64,000 nt of DNA from the NCBI GenBank assembly GCA_002390745.1, contig DGQK01000012.1:62001-126000 (forward strand), in the 5' to 3' direction. Origin of the DNA: Bacteroidetes bacterium UBA4416 (GTDB taxonomy: Bacteria > Bacteroidota > Bacteroidia > B-17B0 > Aurantibacillaceae). A program made the position numbers and the translations under genes. The notes beneath the pieces are model-generated. The model did not search any database. It had not been told where the DNA came from and saw only the letters and a list, made by a program, of their open reading frames with translations. This document shows positions 36,527-44,493 of the stretch, piece by piece (the stretch's first letter is position 1; each line of letters starts with the position of its first letter).

Positions 36527-37570
36527 TTACTTAAAAGAATTCCAGCCCTGGGCCGTGATCGGATGGGAAGTTCCGGCTTTTGCGATCAGGTTGAGGCCGC
36601 TGCTTTTAGGCGTGATGTGACCGATGATGGTAAAGTCGGGAAGATTTTTGATCTTATCGTATTCGCTCAGTGGCAGGGTGAATAAGAGCTCGTAATCCTC
36701 GCCGCCACTCAGGGCGCAGACCGTTGGGTCGAGGCTGAACTCCCTTGCCCTGTCAAAGGTTTGAGGGTCGAGTGGAATTTTATCTTCATATAGTTCGCAG
36801 CCCACGCCCGACTGTGTGCAAAGGTGCATCAGCTCCGAAGCCAGGCCATCGCTCACGTCTATCATGGAGGTCGGCTTAATGCCAAGGTTTTTGAAAAGTT
36901 CGATAATGTCTACACGCGCCTCCGGTTTTAGCTGGCGTTCCAGGATGTAGTCGTTGCCTTCCAGGTCAGGCTGTAGTTGCGGATTGTCTTTGAAAACAAA
37001 TTTTTCACGCTCAAGGATCTGCAAGCCCATGTAAGCACCACCCAGGTCGCCGGTTACGCACACCAGGTCTTTTTCCTTTGCGCCGTTTCTGTAAACAATA
37101 TCTTCCTGTTTCGCTTCTCCGATAGCCGTTATGCTGATAATAAGCCCGCTGGTGCTGGAGGTGGTATCACCGCCCACCAGGTCTACCTTGTATTTTTTGC
37201 AGGCATAGAGCATACCCGCATAGAGCTCTTCGAGGGCCTCTACCGAAAAGCGGTTGGAAGCAGCAATGCTCACGGTTACTTGTTTCGGCGTGCCGTTCAT
37301 CGCGCAGATATCCGACAGGTTTACCGCGATGGCTTTATAGCCTAGGTGCTTCAATGGAGCGTAAGTCAGGTCGAAGTGAACGCCCTCTACCAGCATATCG
37401 GTAGACACCAGGGTGCTTTTATTGTTATCATATTTGATGACGGCTGCGTCATCGCCAATACCTTTCAGAGATGATTCAGGATTATAAATTTCTACGTGTT
37501 CCGTCAAATGATTGATCAATCCAAATTCCCCGAGGGACGTTAATTCTGTTCTTCCGCTATTTTCTAACAT
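36527..37570 (-). CDS. thiL: Thiamine-monophosphate kinase
   Basis: A 347-residue kinase that phosphorylates thiamine monophosphate to thiamine diphosphate. Family signatures in order: GIGDDAAVI (metal/ATP), STDMLVEGVHFDL, KAIAVNLSDICAMNG, VGGDTTSS, VTGDLGGA, SMIDVSDGLASEL, and LSGGEDYELLFT. Length is normal. No other thiamine gene is adjacent. It begins after a 175-base gap that contains an imperfect inverted repeat. Confidence 0.95.
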   Translation of the reverse strand: MLENSGRTELTSLGEFGLINHLTEHVEIYNPESSLKGIGDDAAVIKYDNNKSTLVSTDMLVEGVHFDLTYAPLKHLGYKAIAVNLSDICAMNGTPKQVTVSIAASNRFSVEALEELYAGMLYACKKYKVDLVGGDTTSSTSGLIISITAIGEAKQEDIVYRNGAKEKDLVCVTGDLGGAYMGLQILEREKFVFKDNPQLQPDLEGNDYILERQLKPEARVDIIELFKNLGIKPTSMIDVSDGLASELMHLCTQSGVGCELYEDKIPLDPQTFDRAREFSLDPTVCALSGGEDYELLFTLPLSEYDKIKNLPDFTIIGHITPKSSGLNLIAKAGTSHPITAQGWNSFK

Positions 37571-37633
37571 GTTCTTTATATTTCAGGGCTTTCTCTATTT
37601 AAATGTGAATTGCACTTTGTGTGTACTGTTCTT

Positions 37634-37740
37634 TGTCCATTATAAGTTGTTTATTGTCCATGGTCTTTGCATACACGTTTGTGTTTGTAAATGTTGTGTA
37701 TAAACCCAGGCTTGTATCAATGGACAACTTACAATAGACA
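37634..37740. repeat. Imperfect inverted repeat upstream of thiL
   Basis: The 23-base arm 37634-37656 matches the reverse complement of 37718-37740 at 19 positions, with the four differences compatible with G-U pairing in RNA. The spacer is 61 bases. Similar sentences of bases (TCCAT, AAGTTGT) recur within it. It may be an RNA stem between two same-strand genes or a decayed intergenic repeat. Confidence 0.55.
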
Positions 37741-37745
37741 TGGTT

Positions 37746-39191
37746 CTATTTTAGCTTAACGCAAACATTTTTCGGTTCGGTAAAGAAGTCCAGCGCTTCA
37801 AAGCCGCCTTCCCTGCCTACACCCGAGGATTTTACGCCACCGAAAGGCGTTCTCAGGTCGCGGAGCAGCCAGCAGTTTACCCATACGATGCCTGTATGCA
37901 GGTTGATAGCTACGCGGTTGGCTTTGGTGATGTCCTGTGTCCATACCGTAGAAGCCAGGCCATATTGTGTGGAGTTGGCATAGAGCATCACCTCTTCTTC
38001 CGTGTCGAAAGGCATGATCGTTACCACAGGCCCGAAGATCTCCTCCTGGTTGGTACGACAATCGTAAGCCAGGCCTTCGATGATGGTAGGCTGGACATAA
38101 TAACCGTTCTCAAACTCCCCGCTAACGGTCTGCCTGCTGCCTCCGCAGAGAACGGTTCCGCCTTCCTCTTTGGCCAGCTCAATGTAGGAGAGGATCTTTT
38201 CCATGTGGGGCTTTGAAACGACAGCGCCGATTTTTGTTTTCTCGTCCAGCGGGGCACCGATGGTCAGCTTCTGTGTTTTAGCCACGAAATCCGCCTTGAA
38301 TTTTTCATAGATCGGTCTTTCTATGAAGATCCTTGAACCACAAAGGCAGATCTGGCCCTGGTTGGCAAAGGAAGAGAGCATGGTTGTGGACAGCATTTTT
38401 TCATAATCGCAATCCGCGAAAATGATATTTGGATTTTTACCGCCCAGCTCGAGGGAAAGTTTCTTGAACATCGGCGCTGCCACGGAGGCAATGCCGGCGC
38501 CGGTTTTAGTGCCACCGGTAAATGAAATCAGTGGTACATCCGTATGTCCCACGATGGCGTTTCCTACTTTATGGCCGTAGCCGTGCACAATATTTAATAC
38601 CCCTTTTGGCAGGCCGGCTTTGATGCAGATCTCCGAAAGCAGGTAAGCGGTCATCGGCGTGATCTCGGAGGGCTTGGCTACTACCGTACAGCCTGCTGCA
38701 AGGGCCGGTGCTATTTTCCAGCTAAAGAGATATAGAGGCAGGTTCCAGGGAGAGATACAGCCCGCCACGCCCACCGGCTGGCGGAGCGTATAGTTTATTG
38801 CCGTGTCTTCCATGCTGTGTGCGTGGGCCGCATAGTGCAGGATGCCTGTTCCATAAAAATGGAAGTTGGCGGCAGCCCTTGGTATATCAACGGTTTTGGC
38901 CAGGTGGAGGGGCTTCCCGTTATCGAGGCTTTCCGCTACCGCAAGCTCATGAAGCTGCTCTTCAATGATGGCGGCAATCTTAACCAGGTAGGCGGAGCGT
39001 TTGTCTTTCGGCAACACACTCCATGCCGGGAAGGCCGCTTTGGCAGCTGCAATGGCGGTTTCCGCATCACGTTCATCGCTGTCCGGAATATGGGAATACA
39101 CCACACCGCGCGATGGGTCGTAATTGTCGATATACTGTTTGGATTGCGGCTCAAGCAGCTCTCCGTTGATGTAGTTTTTTAATTTTAACAT
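37746..39191 (-). CDS. Aldehyde dehydrogenase, 2-aminomuconic semialdehyde dehydrogenase type
   Basis: A 481-residue NAD-dependent aldehyde dehydrogenase. Catalytic Cys in NQGQICLCGSRIF, Glu in LELGGKNPNIIF, the cofactor loop SFTGGTKTGAGI, and the C-terminal VNCWLLRDLRTPFGGVKSSG, a pattern of the ALDH8A1/2-aminomuconic and 2-hydroxymuconic semialdehyde dehydrogenase group. It would oxidise 2-aminomuconate 6-semialdehyde, an intermediate of tryptophan breakdown through kynurenine, to 2-aminomuconate. The RidA-type deaminase at 35713 fits the next step. Length normal. Confidence 0.85.
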   Translation of the reverse strand: MLKLKNYINGELLEPQSKQYIDNYDPSRGVVYSHIPDSDERDAETAIAAAKAAFPAWSVLPKDKRSAYLVKIAAIIEEQLHELAVAESLDNGKPLHLAKTVDIPRAAANFHFYGTGILHYAAHAHSMEDTAINYTLRQPVGVAGCISPWNLPLYLFSWKIAPALAAGCTVVAKPSEITPMTAYLLSEICIKAGLPKGVLNIVHGYGHKVGNAIVGHTDVPLISFTGGTKTGAGIASVAAPMFKKLSLELGGKNPNIIFADCDYEKMLSTTMLSSFANQGQICLCGSRIFIERPIYEKFKADFVAKTQKLTIGAPLDEKTKIGAVVSKPHMEKILSYIELAKEEGGTVLCGGSRQTVSGEFENGYYVQPTIIEGLAYDCRTNQEEIFGPVVTIMPFDTEEEVMLYANSTQYGLASTVWTQDITKANRVAINLHTGIVWVNCWLLRDLRTPFGGVKSSGVGREGGFEALDFFTEPKNVCVKLK

Positions 39192-39311
39192 GGCTCTGAA
39201 TCAGCTAACGAATGTACGAAAAACAGACGGGAAAATCTAATGTTCCGGATGCCTTGTCGCCTTGCGTTTCAGGGAGCTGGTCCTGTATCGGACTTAGCGG
39301 CAAGGCAGTGC

Positions 39312-40715
39312 TCACAAGTCGTATTTGAGATCACCGTTTATGTAGGTGAGTTCAAAGAAGGACTTGATGAATTTCAGCCGGTACTCTGCGAGCTTCAGCT
39401 CCGTTTCCAGCCATTTGCCTTCGCGGGAATTCAGCACGAACAAAGAGCTTTCGCCGTTCTTGAATTTGAGCCGTTCGGCTTCCACGAGGAGTTTGCTGTA
39501 TACTGCCGAGCGCTCGGCGTTGCTCACCTGTGTGGCTGTTACTCCCAGTGCTTCGAGGGTATAGCGGCGCTTGAAGTTGATCTGATTTTGCTTGTTGGTC
39601 GTTTCCAGTTGGTTGCTGTTCGCTTCGAGCGACGCCATTTTATATTCGTTCCTCGATTTACGAAGAAACAGCGGCACGGAAAAGGTAGCTCCCCACTTGT
39701 AGTTGTTGGTGTTAAGGTAAGGGTTAAACACATCGTTCGATGCGTTTAGAAAATTGTAGCTTACATCCAACACAGGCTTGATCATCTCCCTTTTCAGGCG
39801 TTTTTCCGTGTCAAGCACTTTCTGTTTTGAAGTGTATTGCGCAATCAGTGGATTGGTGGCTTGTTCGGCGGCCATGGTGCGTCCCAGGTTCTTCACAGCC
39901 ATGGTGTAGAGCAGTTCGAGGCTGTCGGCAAAGGCAGACTCGGGCGCAGGAAGAGCCGAAAGTTGAGGGTTAAGGTAGTGGAGTTCGGTGAGTTTTTTGA
40001 AAAATTCGATGGTTCCCGCCTGCTGATCCAGCTGCCTTCCCTGCAGGAAAATAGCCGCTTCGGTCGTATCAATGCTTGGCCGCTCGCCGACAGACGACAG
40101 CTCGCTGATACCCCTGAAGCGCTCGTTGGCCAGGTTGGCGAAATAGGCGTAAAGGCTGTTTGCTTTTTTTGCATAAAGGGCTTCGGCATAAGTAACGGAA
40201 GCGTTGTACAAAAGATCGTTCATCTGAACCCGTTGTTCGGCATCGTAGTAGTCATAGTAATGCGAAGCTTTTATGACTTCTGCACGCCGCTTATCAAATA
40301 AGAGTCCCTGCAAAATGCTTGCTTCCACGCCAATGTAAGGCGTACCCGTATTCGGGGTGTTGCGCTCCGGGTTTAGGTAAAGGCCGTCTCCGTACTGGTA
40401 GCCCGCCTTCAGGTATTGCGATGTGAAAATAGGTTGTTTCAGTTCAGCGCTGCCGAAGGTATAGTAGTGGGAGGACTTGAACTGTTTGCTCTCGATCGAA
40501 GACGACAGCTGGGGATCGTAGTTGCCTCTCGCTGCTTTTAGCATCCTTTTGCCATATTCGGCGCTGTTCCGGGCCTTGCCGGCCAGCGGGTTTGTTTCTC
40601 TCACTTCTTTCAGGAAAACGTTGTAGCTGTAAGGAGCGCCTGTTTGGGAGCAGCAAAGGCCTGCCAGAACCATCAGCAAAAGCGCCAGGCTATTTCTTTT
40701 TGACGTCGGCCTCAT
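39312..40715 (-). CDS. TolC-type outer-membrane efflux protein
   Basis: A 467-residue outer-membrane protein. The ATG at 40715 opens a signal peptide (SLALLLMVLAGLCCSQ); the frame extends to 40781 but that part precedes the export signal. Two long helical halves (about 60-250 and 260-460) with alternating coiled-coil composition match the TolC/outer membrane efflux protein family, which forms trimeric channel-tunnels. Its start lies 26 bases inside the end of the exporter/HlyD fusion gene, so it is the last gene of the Dlt-like operon and supplies the outer-membrane exit. Confidence 0.85.
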   Translation of the reverse strand: MRPTSKRNSLALLLMVLAGLCCSQTGAPYSYNVFLKEVRETNPLAGKARNSAEYGKRMLKAARGNYDPQLSSSIESKQFKSSHYYTFGSAELKQPIFTSQYLKAGYQYGDGLYLNPERNTPNTGTPYIGVEASILQGLLFDKRRAEVIKASHYYDYYDAEQRVQMNDLLYNASVTYAEALYAKKANSLYAYFANLANERFRGISELSSVGERPSIDTTEAAIFLQGRQLDQQAGTIEFFKKLTELHYLNPQLSALPAPESAFADSLELLYTMAVKNLGRTMAAEQATNPLIAQYTSKQKVLDTEKRLKREMIKPVLDVSYNFLNASNDVFNPYLNTNNYKWGATFSVPLFLRKSRNEYKMASLEANSNQLETTNKQNQINFKRRYTLEALGVTATQVSNAERSAVYSKLLVEAERLKFKNGESSLFVLNSREGKWLETELKLAEYRLKFIKSFFELTYINGDLKYDL

Positions 40716-42924
40716 AGCTCGCTTGTGTTTTCGGTTTGTAAAACTCCGGCGGAAAGCCATTGGCCTTTCGCCACAATTCATAGATCACGGGTACGTTGCC
40801 GAGAAGGGCGAAGCCTTTTGCGCCTCCGCCGATCTGGATGGCATCCGGCCAGTGCTCGCCGGTTCTTACAGCCAGCACCCTGAATTTTCCATTAGCCGAA
40901 ATGACCTTGTCAAAGGTAACGATTTCGGCGCTGTAGCTACCATAACTGATACCAGGCCATCCCGAAAAGACGAATGCCGGCCATCCGTCGAAGATCAGCT
41001 GCACATTCTGGCCTTTGCTTATAAGCGGGAGGTCTACCGGATCGATGTAAAGTTCTACAGCCTGCTCTTTCTGTACCGGTACAATGTTGCAAAGCATGCC
41101 GCCTTCCTTCACGATCTCTCCCACGCCTTTGAGTGTGAGGTTATTTACATAGCCGTCCTGAGGGGCCAGCACGTAATAATAGGTGCTTCTGAGCGAATAA
41201 TTGGAAAGCTGGTTTTGCAGTTTGGTGAGTGATCCTTCCGCTTCATATTGCATCGAAATGGTGCTGAACTTATCGGACTCAGCTTTCATCAGTTTTTCAT
41301 TGTATTCCTGGAGCGTCGTATTCAGTTCCAGTTCCGCGTTCAGGAGCTCATTCTTAGTGGCCGTGATTTTATTATCGGCAGAGATTTTCTTCGCATAAGC
41401 CTCCTGTACCTTCACCTTCCGGTTCTCCAGGTCCGTCCTGGAGATCACTCCTTTGCTGAGCAGTTCTTCGTAGCGTTTGAATTGTTCTTCCGCTACCTTG
41501 TAGTTATTGGCCGATGCCAGCGCTTCGGCACTGTCGCTCGATAGCTTGGCCTTTACCTGTAGGATTTTGTTTTTGACCTGTTCTGTTTTCAGCCGCAGCG
41601 CTTTGTTGATCGCGTCAATCTGCTCGTTGATGGCCGCCACCTTATTTTCGTAGGAAACCAGTGATACTTCTTTTGCTTTCACTTGCGATTCCGACCGCTG
41701 TACAAGCAGGGAATCCATGTATTCTTCCTTGATCTCCGAAATAAAAGCGATCGTGTCGTTTTTGCGTACGAGATCGCCGTCCCTGATATACCACTTTTCG
41801 ACACGCCCGGCAATCCTGGAGGTCACCTGCTGTGGTTTGTTCTCGGGGTTGAGCACGCTTACTTCGCCCCGCATGTCAACGCTCTGGGTCCATGGCAGAA
41901 AAAGAATGAAGAGGCAGGTCAGTAGAGCACCGTAGAACAGGCGCTTCATTTGTTTTGCATAATTGGGGCGGTACACCTGGCGTGAGGCGTTCAGGTAATG
42001 ACCTTCGTCTGAACGGAGGTACGATTCGTCGGGAGATTTTGTAAAGAGTGATTCGATCTTGTAAAGCGCGGTGACGATATCGTAGCAGGTTCCGAGGCTT
42101 CCCACCAGCTTTTCCACAGAATTGATCACGAGGAGAATAATGATTTCCGACGCGACAAACTGGCCGATGTTTAGCTCTCCGATTTGTACCAGGTAAGCAC
42201 CCAGGAACAGCAGAACGCTGATAAAAATGATCTTTACGAAGAGGATGCCTTTGTATTGCTTCTCGAATGTATCATAGTAGTCTTTACGGTGATCGAGGTA
42301 GGAGCTCAGCTCCGAATCGATCTTGTCTTTGTTTAGCTCACCCGAGTTGAGGGTATCGAAGATCTGGTACTTTTGGGTGGACGTGCCGATGTTGGCGTCC
42401 TGTGCCTTTTTTCCGTAATAGGCCACGATCAGGTAGAAGATCACGCCAAGAACCACGGAGAAGATCACAAACCAGCTGCTGTATGCCGGAAGCAGAAGGA
42501 TCCCGAAGATGATGGAAATGATGGAAAAGGAAAATTCCAGCAGGATCTTTCCAATGCCTTTTTGGAGTGTCACCACCTCGAAAAAGTGAGCGATCTTTTG
42601 CTGCACGATCTGGCGATCGTCCATGACTTTGGTTATGCGTTCGGTAAGGCCGCAGAAGATGCGCTCCTGGAGGGTTTCGTTCAGGCGCATTTGCCATAAC
42701 TGAAGCAGCCCGATGAAAAGGCTTATTGCCACCGTGAGCAGGCTCAGCAAAAAGAGCGAAGCCGAGAATCTGCCGGCCATGATGTAAGTGATGATGCCCT
42801 GGATTGTAAGGGGTATGGTCACGTATAGCGCTCCCTGCACAAGCGCCAGGGCATAAATGTTATAAACGACCTTTTTTTCCCTGCTTAGCCAGCGAAACAA
42901 TAATTTTGTTTTTTCATTGAGCAT
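40690..42924 (-). CDS. Fusion of ABC-exporter membrane domain (no ATPase) with HlyD-type adaptor
   Basis: A 744-residue inner-membrane protein of unusual build. Residues ~1-295 look like the six-helix membrane domain of a type I ABC exporter: hydrophobic segments near 18-45, 52-76, 128-148, 150-170, 228-250 and 255-275, with the coupling-helix-like QMRLNETLQERIF between. Where the nucleotide-binding domain should start, the chain instead runs (~295-325) into an HlyD-type adaptor: membrane helix MKRLFYGALLTCLFILFLPW (326-345), a biotinyl-lipoyl half (GRVEKWYIRDGDLVRKNDTI), a long coiled-coil hairpin (~410-600) and the beta-barrel (LAPQDGYVNNLTLKGVGEIV). No Walker A/B or ABC signature is present. 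It sits between dltA-like and tolC-like genes. Confidence 0.8.
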   Translation of the reverse strand: MLNEKTKLLFRWLSREKKVVYNIYALALVQGALYVTIPLTIQGIITYIMAGRFSASLFLLSLLTVAISLFIGLLQLWQMRLNETLQERIFCGLTERITKVMDDRQIVQQKIAHFFEVVTLQKGIGKILLEFSFSIISIIFGILLLPAYSSWFVIFSVVLGVIFYLIVAYYGKKAQDANIGTSTQKYQIFDTLNSGELNKDKIDSELSSYLDHRKDYYDTFEKQYKGILFVKIIFISVLLFLGAYLVQIGELNIGQFVASEIIILLVINSVEKLVGSLGTCYDIVTALYKIESLFTKSPDESYLRSDEGHYLNASRQVYRPNYAKQMKRLFYGALLTCLFILFLPWTQSVDMRGEVSVLNPENKPQQVTSRIAGRVEKWYIRDGDLVRKNDTIAFISEIKEEYMDSLLVQRSESQVKAKEVSLVSYENKVAAINEQIDAINKALRLKTEQVKNKILQVKAKLSSDSAEALASANNYKVAEEQFKRYEELLSKGVISRTDLENRKVKVQEAYAKKISADNKITATKNELLNAELELNTTLQEYNEKLMKAESDKFSTISMQYEAEGSLTKLQNQLSNYSLRSTYYYVLAPQDGYVNNLTLKGVGEIVKEGGMLCNIVPVQKEQAVELYIDPVDLPLISKGQNVQLIFDGWPAFVFSGWPGISYGSYSAEIVTFDKVISANGKFRVLAVRTGEHWPDAIQIGGGAKGFALLGNVPVIYELWRKANGFPPEFYKPKTQASYEADVKKK

Positions 42925-42984
42925 AAAACGTATTAACCTGTCATAGTGCGGAATGAATTTCCTCAGAATTGTAGCATATGCAAA

Positions 42985-44484
42985 TCAAATGCCAGTGAGG
43001 TAATGATCTAATAGTGCCTTTTTGTCAGTTTTATAATTGCTATTGAGAGGAAACTCTTCTTTGACAATAAACTCGGAAGGGATCATATAGGAAGGCAGAT
43101 AGTTCAGCAGAAAACGTTTCAGTTCCTCGTTTATGTTCCGGAATCCGGCACTGTCAACAATCACAAAAGAAATGATCTTTTTGGTGACATGCCCGCTGGT
43201 GAGGGGAACCACCGTCGCATTTTTGATGTGCGGGTGTGTGAGCAGCACATTGCTGATCTCCTCCAGCTCAATGCGGTAACCGTTTAGCTTCACCTGGTTG
43301 TCGTTACGACCCAGGTAGAAGAACAGGTTGTTTTTGGTGTAGCCCACATCGCCTGTTTTATAGATGCGCCTGCCGTTTTCAAAGATAAAGGCTTTCTGTG
43401 TTTTTTCCTCATCTCTGAAATAGCCGATCGACAGGTTTTGGCCCACAAGGCCGATCTCGCCGATGCCGCTTTCCTCATCCTTATTCAGGATCAGCATTTC
43501 CGCATTTGGCCGGCAATAACCAATTGGCAGGGCTTTGGGATATTCTGCCAGCACGGCATCTGTAACATCGATGTAAGTCGTTACCACGGTTGCTTCCGTC
43601 GGGCCGAAGGCATTCACGACTTTTGCCGTAGGAAAACGCTGCCTGACTTTTTTGACGGTGGCAACAGGCAATTCCTCGCCCATGAAAATAAACTGGTTGA
43701 TGGCAGGGTAGTGCCCTGCGTTGAACTCCGGCACCGAAAGGTAGATCAATACAAACGAGGGCGTGCATACCAGGGTTGTGGCATGGTACTGTTTCAGGCG
43801 TTCCAGAAATCCCAGCCCGCTTTTCAGGATGGCATAGTCATTCAGGATCATCGTGCTTCCTTTTCCGAAGGCGGCAATAAAATCGCAGAGGGAAACATCG
43901 AAGCTGAAAGGAGCCTGGTTCATAAATACGGAATCCGCTGTGATCAATGGCCAGCTCAGGTACCATTCCACGAAGCTGTTCAGCGCGCTGCGCGTGATCT
44001 GTACACCTTTCGGGGTTCCGGTGCTGCCGGAAGTGAAGAGGATGTAACGCACAGGGTCCAAACCGTTAGTCAGGCTTGTGAATTCGCTAACGGTCTGCTC
44101 CCGTACGATCTCAAGATCGTTGAGTATCCGGATCCCGAAAGGCACTTCGCAGGTTTTGGCCGAGCAATTGATAAGGACCTTGCTTCCGGTTTGTTCCCGG
44201 ATCTTTTCGATCCTGCCCGCCGGCATGATCGCGTCAATAGGAATATAAGGGATATCGAGGGATATCAGTGTCAGCATCGCTACCGGGAACAGGGCTTCTT
44301 TCTCGCCATAGATGCACACGGGGTGCCCCTTGGGGATTTCCAGCGCCCTTATTTTTTCGATAAGCTGCAGGTGCAATCCATATACCTCTTCTTCGGTCAG
44401 GGTCCTGTCGGAGCCGATAATGAAGGGCTTCTCCGAAAATTTTTCTGTTTCGGTAAAGCCATTTTTCTGAAAGTCGTATCTCAT
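42985..44484 (-). CDS. DltA-like amino acid:carrier-protein ligase
   Basis: A 499-residue adenylate-forming enzyme. Core motifs: TSGSTGTPKGV (phosphate loop), QAPFSFDVSLCDF, FMGEELPVATVKKVRQRFP, FGPTEATV, YKTGD, GRNDNQVKLNGYRIELEEI and the C-terminal catalytic Lys in NYKTDKK. These resemble D-alanine:D-alanyl carrier protein ligase (DltA) specifically. In the selectivity loop TPSFVLIYL, Tyr248 occupies the place of the Cys that helps select D-Ala in Gram-positive DltA, so the amino acid activated may differ. It would load the carrier protein encoded at 47053-47286. Spacing: 9 bases after the MBOAT gene, 60 before the fusion transporter. Confidence 0.85.
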   Translation of the reverse strand: MRYDFQKNGFTETEKFSEKPFIIGSDRTLTEEEVYGLHLQLIEKIRALEIPKGHPVCIYGEKEALFPVAMLTLISLDIPYIPIDAIMPAGRIEKIREQTGSKVLINCSAKTCEVPFGIRILNDLEIVREQTVSEFTSLTNGLDPVRYILFTSGSTGTPKGVQITRSALNSFVEWYLSWPLITADSVFMNQAPFSFDVSLCDFIAAFGKGSTMILNDYAILKSGLGFLERLKQYHATTLVCTPSFVLIYLSVPEFNAGHYPAINQFIFMGEELPVATVKKVRQRFPTAKVVNAFGPTEATVVTTYIDVTDAVLAEYPKALPIGYCRPNAEMLILNKDEESGIGEIGLVGQNLSIGYFRDEEKTQKAFIFENGRRIYKTGDVGYTKNNLFFYLGRNDNQVKLNGYRIELEEISNVLLTHPHIKNATVVPLTSGHVTKKIISFVIVDSAGFRNINEELKRFLLNYLPSYMIPSEFIVKEEFPLNSNYKTDKKALLDHYLTGI

Positions 44485-44493
44485 GATCGGATA

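Noticed and set aside
40690..42924. A frameshift or missing stop joining two separate genes (exporter and HlyD)
   Set aside because: The frame is continuous, the junction (~295-325) shows ordinary coding sequence, and no start or ribosome site stands out at the HlyD part; still best confirmed by resequencing.
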